Shown here in pieces: positions 27,766 to 33,774 of a stretch of DNA of 33,774 bases (position 1 is the stretch's first letter; each line of letters begins with the position of its first letter). The DNA is taken from positions 420,405-454,178 of the forward strand of contig BFEA01000463.1 in NCBI GenBank assembly GCA_003427395.1. The letters are read 5' to 3'. The stretch comes from Chara braunii (lineage: Eukaryota; Streptophyta; Charophyceae; Charales; Characeae). The notes below the pieces were generated by a model, which searched no databases, was not told where the DNA came from, and saw nothing but the letters and a program-made list of their open reading frames with translations. A program made the translations under genes and the position numbers.

Positions 27766-27945
27766 GAGATTTTACGTAGTCTCTAGCGATTATATCTCGA
27801 TAGTCTTTCGGGGTTTCGTTAGCGAAAATACGCTTCGGGGTTTCGGGATTTTACTTGGTCTCTCTACAGATTACATCTCGATAGTCTTTCAGGGTTTCGT
27901 TACCGAAATCGCACTTCGGGGTTTCGAGATTTTACTTAGTCTCTC
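27766..27945. repeat. 80-bp tandem repeat, 2.2 copies
   Basis: GAGATTTTACGTAGTCTCT and its variants occur at 27766, 27845 and 27926. Units contain TCTCGATAGTCTTTCGGGG and TTTCGTTASCGAAA, the latter a small palindrome. Confidence 0.85.
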
Positions 27946-27984
27946 TTTCCCCCCCGACCTTCCTTCCGCCTATCCCAACAAAAT

Positions 27985-28087
27985 CAAGAAGGAAAGAAAG
28001 AAATAGAAGACGGAAAAGAAAGAAAAAAAGAAAGAAAGAAAGAAGATGAAGAAAAAAAGAAAAAAAGAAGAAGAGAGAAAACAGAAA
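27985..28087. repeat. (GAAA)n-rich purine tract
   Basis: Imperfect GAAA/AAGA runs, almost pure purine over 100 bp. Confidence 0.85.
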
Positions 28088-28900
28088 AAACAAGGGGAGA
28101 AAGAAACAAAATAAAAGAAAAAAACAGAGAAAAACAAAAGAACTTATGTAGGCCTAAAGAAATCTCAATCTAACTCGAAGAATAAATCTTATCAGAACCT
28201 TCACTCCCACGGTCGCTCAACAACAACCACACTCTTTCTTTGATTGACTACCCTCTTTTCTTTGATTGATTACACTCTTTTCTTTGATTCATTCCCCTTT
28301 TTCCTTTGATTACCCTCAACAACAAAGATGGTGTTTTGGGCTTGCCGCGAAGGGGGAATCCACTTTAGCAAAAAGAGACGCGGATGCGCAGGGCGTTCAA
28401 GCTGGTGAAAAGTCAAACAGGTAAGGAGACATCACAGAGACAGATCCCCCCTGCTGCGCACCAAGCTTTGTCGATACAGACCCCCCCTGCCGAAACAAGG
28501 GGAGAAAGAAACAAAAAAATAAATAAATAGAAGAAACAAAAGAACTTCTGTAGGCCTAAAGAAATCTTGATCTGACTCGAAAAATAGATATTATCAGAAC
28601 CTTCGCTCTTACGGTCACTCAACAACAACCACACCGAGTCTCTTTCTTTGATTGATTATCCTCTTTTCTTTGATTGATTACACTCTTTTCTTTGATTACC
28701 CTCAACAACAAAACTTTTTTCTTTGATTACCCTCAACAACAAAACTTTTTTCTTTGATTACCCTCAACAACAAAGTTGGTGTTTTGGCCTTGCCGCGAAA
28801 GGGGAATCCACCTCAGCAAAAAGAGGCGCGGATGCGCAACACGTTCAAGCTGGTGAAACGTCCAACTGGTAAGGAGACATCATAGAGACAAATCCCCCCT
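28088..28900. repeat. 405-bp tandem duplication
   Basis: AAACAAGGGGAGAAAGAAAC begins both units (28088 and 28493). Shared blocks follow in order: TGTAGGCCTAAAGAAATCT, CTCAACAACAACCACAC, TTTCTTTGATTGATTACAC, TTGGTGTTTTGGSCTTGCCG, GCGGATGCGCA, CAGATCCCCCCTGCTGCGCA. A 32-bp TTTCTTTGATTACCCTCAAC sub-repeat is expanded in unit 2 (28689-28770). Confidence 0.9.
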
Positions 28901-28954
28901 GTTGCGCACCAAGCTTCGTTGAGACAGATCCCCCCTCCTGCGCACCAAGCTTTA

Positions 28955-29790
28955 GGCGCCGAAGGCAGTGAAGAAGGTGAGGGGGAAGGCGACAAAGGTA
29001 AGGCGTCGAAGGCAGTGAAGAAGGTGAGGGGGAAGGCGGAAGGGAAGGCGGGAAGAAGGCGAGGAGAAGGCGGAAGGGGAGCCAAAAGGGAACGCCGGGA
29101 GAAGGCGGAAGGGAAGGCGGGGGGAAGGTGGAAGGGAAGGCGGGGAGAAGGCGGGGGAGAAGGTGATGGGCATGGTGGAAGGGAAAGCGGGGAGAGGGCA
29201 TGAGAACAAGAAGGGAAGGTGGGAAGGAGGGGCAAAAGGTGAAGCGGAAGGCGACAAAGGCAAGGCGCCGAAGGCAGTGAAAAAGGTGAGGGGGAAGGCG
29301 CCGAAGGCATAAAGAAGGTGAGGGGGAAGGCGACAAAGGTAAGGCGCCGAAGGCAGTGAAGAAGGTTTGGGGGAAGGCGCCGAAGGCAGTGAAGAAGGTG
29401 AGGGGGAAGGCGTCGAAGGCAGTGAAGAAGGTGAGGGGGAAGGCGCCGAAGGCAGTGAAGGAGGTGAGAGGGAAGGCGCCGAAGGCAGTGAAGAAGGTGA
29501 GGGGAAAGGCGCCGAAGGTAGTGAGGAAGGTGAGGGGGAAGGTGCCGAAGGCAGGGAAGAAGGTGAGGGGGAAGGCGCCGAAGGCAGTGAAGACGGTGAG
29601 GGGGAAGGCGTCGAAGGCAGTGAAGAAGGTGAGGGGAAAGGCACCAAAGGCAGTGAAGAAGGTGAGGGGGAAGGCGGATGGGAAAGCGGGGAGAAGGCGG
29701 AAGGGAAGGCAGAAGGGAAGGCAGAAGGCGGGGAGAAGGAGGGGCAGAAGGTGAAGGGGAAGGCGAGAAGGTAAGGCGCCGAAGGCAGTG
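28955..29790. repeat. 33-bp minisatellite, open in several frames on both strands
   Basis: The unit is GGCGCCGAAGGCAGTGAAGA followed by AGGTGAGGGGGAA. About ten contiguous units lie at 29343-29676, with scattered ones on either side. Because 33 is divisible by 3 and the unit lacks stops, long frames persist. Plus strand: an 11-residue repeat KAPKAVKKVRG (29356-29754) and EGAEGSEEGEG in another frame. Minus strand: a 525-codon frame (30390-28813) and a 458-codon frame. No frame has a non-repetitive domain. Confidence 0.9.
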
Positions 29791-30240
29791 AAGAAGGTGA
29801 AGGCGGGGAGAAGGAGGAAGGGAAGGCAGAAGGGAAGGCGGAAGGGAAGGCGGAAGCCTTAGGGAAGGCGGAAGGGAAGGCGAGGGGAAGGCGAAAGGGA
29901 ATGCGAGGAGAAGGCGGGGGAGAAGGTGATGGGAAAGGCAGAAGGGAAGGCGGGGAGAGGGTGGGGGAACAAGAAGGGAAGGCGGGGAAAGGGAGGGGCA
30001 GAAGGTGAAGGGGAAGGCGACAAAGGAAGGGAAGGTGGGGAAAAGCCGGGGGAACAAGAAGGGAAGGAGGGGAGAAGGCGGGGAGAAGGCGGGGAGAAGG
30101 CGGGAGGAGGGGAGAAGGCGAGGAGAGGCGGGGAGAAGGCGGGGAGAAGGCCAAAGGGAAGGCGGGAAGAAGGCGGAAGGGAAGGCGGGGAAAAGGCGCA
30201 AGGGAAGGTGGGGAGAAGGCAGGAAGGAAGACCACAATGC
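29676..30240. repeat. 11-12-bp purine-rich minisatellite
   Basis: Mixed GGCGGAAGGGAA, GGCGGGGAGAA and GGCAGAAGGGAA words continue the 33-bp array. The plus strand is nearly all purine with interspersed GC. Confidence 0.85.
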
Positions 30241-30384
30241 CGAAAAACAAAAAGCCAAATAGGGAGAAATAAACAGAGCATAGGGAGATGGGAGAAAAAA
30301 AAGAGGAGCCATGAAGAAAAGACGACAAAAAAAAAAAAAGGTGTGATGTGGTAGGGAAGGTGGTAGGAAGGTCGGGGGAAGGCT

Positions 30385-30960
30385 ACACATCTATCTCCCT
30401 CGATCCCTCGCTTGCTCATTGGCTCCCTCCTCGCTCGCTCGCTGGCTTCCTCCTCGCTTGCTCGCTCTATCTCGCTCGCTGGCTCGTTCGTTCCTCGCTC
30501 TCTCTTGCTCGCCCACTCTCTGACTTTCTCCCTCTCGGTCCCTCGGTCACTCTCTCTCCTTTTCGCTCGCTCGCTCGCTTTCTTTCTTGCTCGCTCGCTT
30601 GCACTCCCTCCTCCCTCGCTCGCTCGACCGTTCGCTCTCTCCCTCCTCGCTCGCTCGTTCGCTCTCTCCCTCCTCACTCGCTCTCTCCCCCCCCGCTCGC
30701 TCCCTCCTCGCTCCCTCCTCGCTCACTCTCTCCTCGCTCCCTCCTCGCTCCCTCCTCGCTCCCTCCTCGCTCACTTGCTCTCCCTCCTCGCTCGACAGCT
30801 CGCTCTCGCTCTCCCTCCTTGTTCGGCAACTCGCTCTCTCCCTTCGCGCCTACTCTCCCTCGTGCTCGCTCGCTCCCTCCTCGCTCGCTCCCTCCTCGCT
30901 CGCTTCCTCCTCGCTCGCTCGCTCCCACTCGTTCTCTCGCTCGTGTTCGCTCCCTCCTCA

Positions 30961-31009
<49 letters not shown>

Positions 31010-31100
31010 GTGCTCGCTCGCTCGCTTGCTCGGCCGTTGAGTCACTTACCCGCTTGCTCTCTTTCCCTCTCGCTCGCTCGCTCGGCCGTTGAGCCACTTA
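30385..31100. repeat. CTCGCTCGCTCC-type low-complexity array with (CT)n
   Basis: Repeated CTCG and CTCCCTCCTCG words over about 700 bp, with a pure (CT) tract at about 30965-31004. CGGCCGTTGAGYCACTTAC occurs at 31031 and 31083. Long Ser/Leu/Arg frames on plus and Ser/Glu/Arg frames on minus reflect composition only. Confidence 0.9.
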
Positions 31101-31159
31101 CGAAAAAAACACAAGTACACTTCGGCCACGAGGAGCGATTTCCCGGGTCTCTCTATCAG

Positions 31160-31495
31160 TCGGTCCACAAAGTCGGTCCGGTCATTGGTCGGTCGGTCCG
31201 CCCATTTTGTAGGTCCACTCGATGGGTCCACCCGTCAATCGGTCGGTCCACTTGTCCACCCAATTGGTACGTCCACTCGATGGGTCCACCCGTCGGCCGG
31301 TAGGTCCACTCGATGGGTCCACCTGTCGGCCCATCGGTCCACCCATTTTGTAGGTCCACTCGGTGGGTCCACTCGATGGGTCCACCCGTCGGCCGGTAGG
31401 TCCACTCGATAGGTCCACCCGTCGGTCCATCAGTCCGCCCATTTTGTAGGTCCACTCGATGGGTCCACCTGTCGGCCAGTTGGTCGGGCTTCACC
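31160..31495. repeat. GGTCCAC-based short-unit array with higher-order pattern
   Basis: Units such as GGTCCACTCGATGGGTCCAC and CCGTCGGCCGGTA recur. CCCATTTTGTAGGTCCACTC appears at about 31201, 31342 and 31438 (141 and 96 bp apart), marking a larger repeat of the small units. Confidence 0.85.
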
Positions 31496-31504
31496 ACTCC
31501 ATCC

Positions 31505-31985
31505 GCCCTGCCAGGGCGCTACAAGGCAGGGGGGAAAGTTGGGGGAACGCGGGGGGAACGCAAGGGGGAAGGAACGGGGGAAGGAAGAGGGAAAGGCGAG
31601 AGTCGGGGGACTCGGGGGAGAAGAGCGGGAAGAAGGCGGGGACGAAGATGGGATGGAATGCGGGACGGAAGGGAGAGGGAAGACGCGGGGGATGTGGGAA
31701 GGAGGAGAAGATGGCTGGAAAATAAATATGGCAAGTAGGAGGAGGAGAAGATGCCAGGAGGAGGAAGATGGTAAGGAGTTGAAGTAGTACGAGAAGGAGA
31801 GGGGAAGAGGAGGAGGAAGAAGATGACATGGCAAGGTTGTGTGTATATGTGTGAGGAGGAGGAAGGAAGGACATCACAAGGAGGAAAAGGAGGCCTGGAG
31901 GAGCCGGAGTAAGATGGGAAGGTTGTGTGTATATGTGTGAAGTAGAGGAAGAAGATAGCAGGAGGCTAAGGATACAAGCCCTCAT
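31505..31985. repeat. Purine-rich G/A stretch with 86-bp duplication
   Basis: G/A-rich throughout. AAGGTTGTGTGTATATGTGT is at about 31834 and 31920. No coding evidence. Confidence 0.7.
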
Positions 31986-32009
31986 CCATTCACGCAAATG
32001 ACATAAAAA

Positions 32010-33355
32010 AGAACAAATCAGGTAGGGTTAGAAATTTAGTCATACATCCTCACATGCATGCAAGGAAAACGACGAGACAACAATTCAGTCCCGTTCAAAA
32101 AATGTACTTCTTTGACACTTTAAGGACTACATTTTTCATTCCGCTGTTTTCCTCGGCTCAATCCAAGGTTACAGGGTTAATTCTGTAACCTTGCCATGAG
32201 GAGGAAGAAAATGGCAAGAAGACCGAGAATACAGGCAAAACATCCCTTCAAGAAAATAAATTAAATAAAACATATCAGGCAGGTTACAAACACAGTCCTC
32301 TATCCCTACATCCACGCAAGGAAGAGGACGAAATGAGAAAGACAGTCCTTCAAGCGTTTGTGTCCTTATACGAAAATTCAATCTCGAACAAGATATATAT
32401 TTTTTCGACCCTTAAAGGACTGTTTCTCTCATTTTGTTGTCGTTCTTGCCTGAATCCAAGATTATAGGGCTATGTCTGTAACCTTGGTTGAGGAGGAAGA
32501 CGATGCAAAGAAGACGGAGGATACAGGCCTACATCAACCTTTGCAAATCACATAAACGAAACAAATCAGGCAGGTTACAAATACAGTCCTACATCCCTAG
32601 ATCCAGGTAAGGAACTGGACGAAATGAGAAATACAAGTCCTTCAAGTGTTTTTGTCCTTAGATAAAAATTCCGCCTCGAACAATATATGTTTTTCTCCAA
32701 CCTTTAAAGGACTGTTTTTTAACTTTTTTTCATTTCACTGTCATTCTTGTCTGAATCCAAATTATACGACTGTATCTGTAACATTGGCTGAGGAGGAAGA
32801 ACATGGAAAGAAGACAGAGGATACATGTCTACATCAATCTAAGCAAATGACATAATAAAAAGAAATCAGGTAACTTATTAATAAAATCATATATTCAAAC
32901 ATCAATGCAAGCTATACGAGGAAATGAGAAAGACCGTCCTTCAGGCGTTTGTGTCCGTAGAAACTAATTTAATCTCTAACAAAAATTGTTATTTTCTGCC
33001 CCTCGACGGACTGTATTTCTCATTTCGTTATCGTTCTTGCCTGAATCCAAGGTTATAGGGTTATATCTGTAACCCTGGCTAAAGAGTATGAAGGTGGAAA
33101 GAAGAAATAGGAAACAAACCTACATCAATGTATGCAAATGGCGTAAATAAAATAGATCATGCACGTTGACAGATATCGTTTTGTATCCCTAGGTCCAGGC
33201 AAGGAAGACGACGAAATAAGAAAGACAGTCCTTCAAGGGTGTGTGTTTTCCATTAGGCAACAATTCAGTCTCGTGCAAGAAATGTTCTTTTCCGAGACTC
33301 CAAGGATTATATTTCCCATATCGCTGTAGTGCTTGCCAAATCTGGAGTTTTAGGA
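32010..33355. repeat. Satellite of hairpin-forming units, about 290-300 bp, five copies
   Basis: The landmark ATCAGG (ATCATG in the last unit) is at 32017, 32274, 32565, 32865 and 33156 (periods 257, 291, 300, 291). Each full unit is a foldback. In unit 2 the left arm at 32281-32352 (AGGTTACAAACACAGTCCTC ... GAAATGAGAAAGACAGTCCTT read in part) pairs with the right arm at 32413-32486 (AAGGACTGTTTCTCTCATTT ... CTGTAACCTTGG), leaving a loop of about 60 nt. Unit 1 has lost part of the left arm and unit 5 is truncated. No ORF. Confidence 0.85.
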
Positions 33356-33690
33356 CTCTAAACTCAAATTGATCATTGAACAACATCCGAACTCTACCTA
33401 GTGGAATTTGTCTCCCTCTATTTTGAAAAATACAATCCATTATTTATCCTTAGCTACAACATTGTTAAACAATAAAGGATAATTTCCAATAGAGTTCTCT
33501 GTACTTAGAGTGTCTTGTCTAGATTTAATAATATCCACAGTCTAACACATTAAATCGAAATCCTAAAATATTATTAGACAAATATTGACTTCAAAAGTAT
33601 GGCAATTTATGGAGTAAAAATAGCAGAATATGATTCATAAAAGCATACAATTCATAAAGAGTTTTTTTTACTGCGGAATGACAAAATATA
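33356..33690. other. AT-rich stretch, no features seen
   Basis: AT-rich sequence without a meaningful open frame or clear repeat. Confidence 0.4.
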
Positions 33691-33691
33691 G

Positions 33692-33774
<83 letters not shown>
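33692..33774. repeat. (TTTA)n and (TC)n microsatellites at the window edge
   Basis: A TTTA tetranucleotide run (33692-33737) is followed by an uninterrupted TC dinucleotide run to the end of the window. Confidence 0.98.

Noticed and set aside
28813-30390. 525-codon minus-strand open frame
   Set aside because: It consists of the 33-bp and 11-12-bp minisatellites read in a frame without stops. At least four other frames on both strands are also open, and there is no non-repetitive domain.
30348-31303. Long Ser/Leu/Arg and Ser/Glu/Arg frames on both strands
   Set aside because: They are products of the CTCG/CTCC low-complexity array and have no protein features.
31160-31495. CRISPR-like array
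   Set aside because: The short repeats have no unique spacers of constant length, and the context is eukaryotic satellite DNA.
33692-33774. Telomeric repeat at the window end
   Set aside because: The units are TTTA and TC, not TTTAGGG or a related telomere motif.

Overview
The window looks like repeat-rich, non-genic chromosomal DNA from a eukaryote. Almost every recognisable coding signal belongs to a decayed retroelement. There are no operons, no convincing intact host gene, no rRNA and no CRISPR. A 12-base match to the plant initiator-tRNA primer-binding site (21718-21729), LINEs with an APE endonuclease, RT and C-terminal zinc finger, tRNA-like SINE heads and frequent poly(A)/poly(T) tracts all fit the green lineage. 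A large, repeat-rich streptophyte or charophyte draft genome is my best guess, with low confidence in any species. One 511-base N gap, isolated Ns in homopolymers and two uncut Nextera mate-pair junction adapters show it is a draft short-read scaffold.

Layout. 0.25-2.04 kb: plus-strand remnant of a LINE (ORF1 C-terminus, then start of the endonuclease) broken by foldback elements. 2.04-2.69 kb: short repeats, including a 123-bp tandem pair. 2.72-about 11.2 kb: one long, nearly complete but multiply frameshifted LINE on the minus strand. ORF2 runs from about 7150 down to 2724 and ORF1 from about 11220 down to 7440. ORF1 has a proline-rich minisatellite N-terminus, a decayed zinc knuckle and a glutamine-rich segment. 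12.3-14.15 kb: an AT-rich fragment of a second LINE lineage on the plus strand. 14.17-17.43 kb: nested SINE and tRNA-like units, three copies of a diverged unnamed repeat and the N gap. 17.44-18.1 kb: a 197-224-bp tandem repeat. 18.1-21.6 kb: a 5'-truncated plus-strand copy of the main LINE family, carrying a 343-bp palindromic foldback insertion with a clean 4-bp target duplication and a 710-bp internal tandem duplication. 21.7-24.6 kb: an orphan primer-binding site, the two adapter artefacts, a short repeated open frame, another foldback and a SINE. 24.6-33.8 kb: a nearly continuous series of unrelated tandem repeats (period 6 to 405 bp). It includes a 33-bp array open in several frames, a purine-rich to pyrimidine-rich strand switch near 30.3 kb, and a roughly 290-300-bp satellite in which each unit is itself a long hairpin.

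The elements explain each other. The LINE family (three loci) would supply the machinery for the poly(A)-tailed SINEs. The foldback family inserted into LINE copies at 1235-1504 and 18129-18471. The most unusual observations are the foldback family with 4-bp target duplications, the tandem array of hairpin units at 32.0-33.36 kb, the run of three tRNA-like heads, and the sequencing adapters that make the join at 21977-22175 unreliable.
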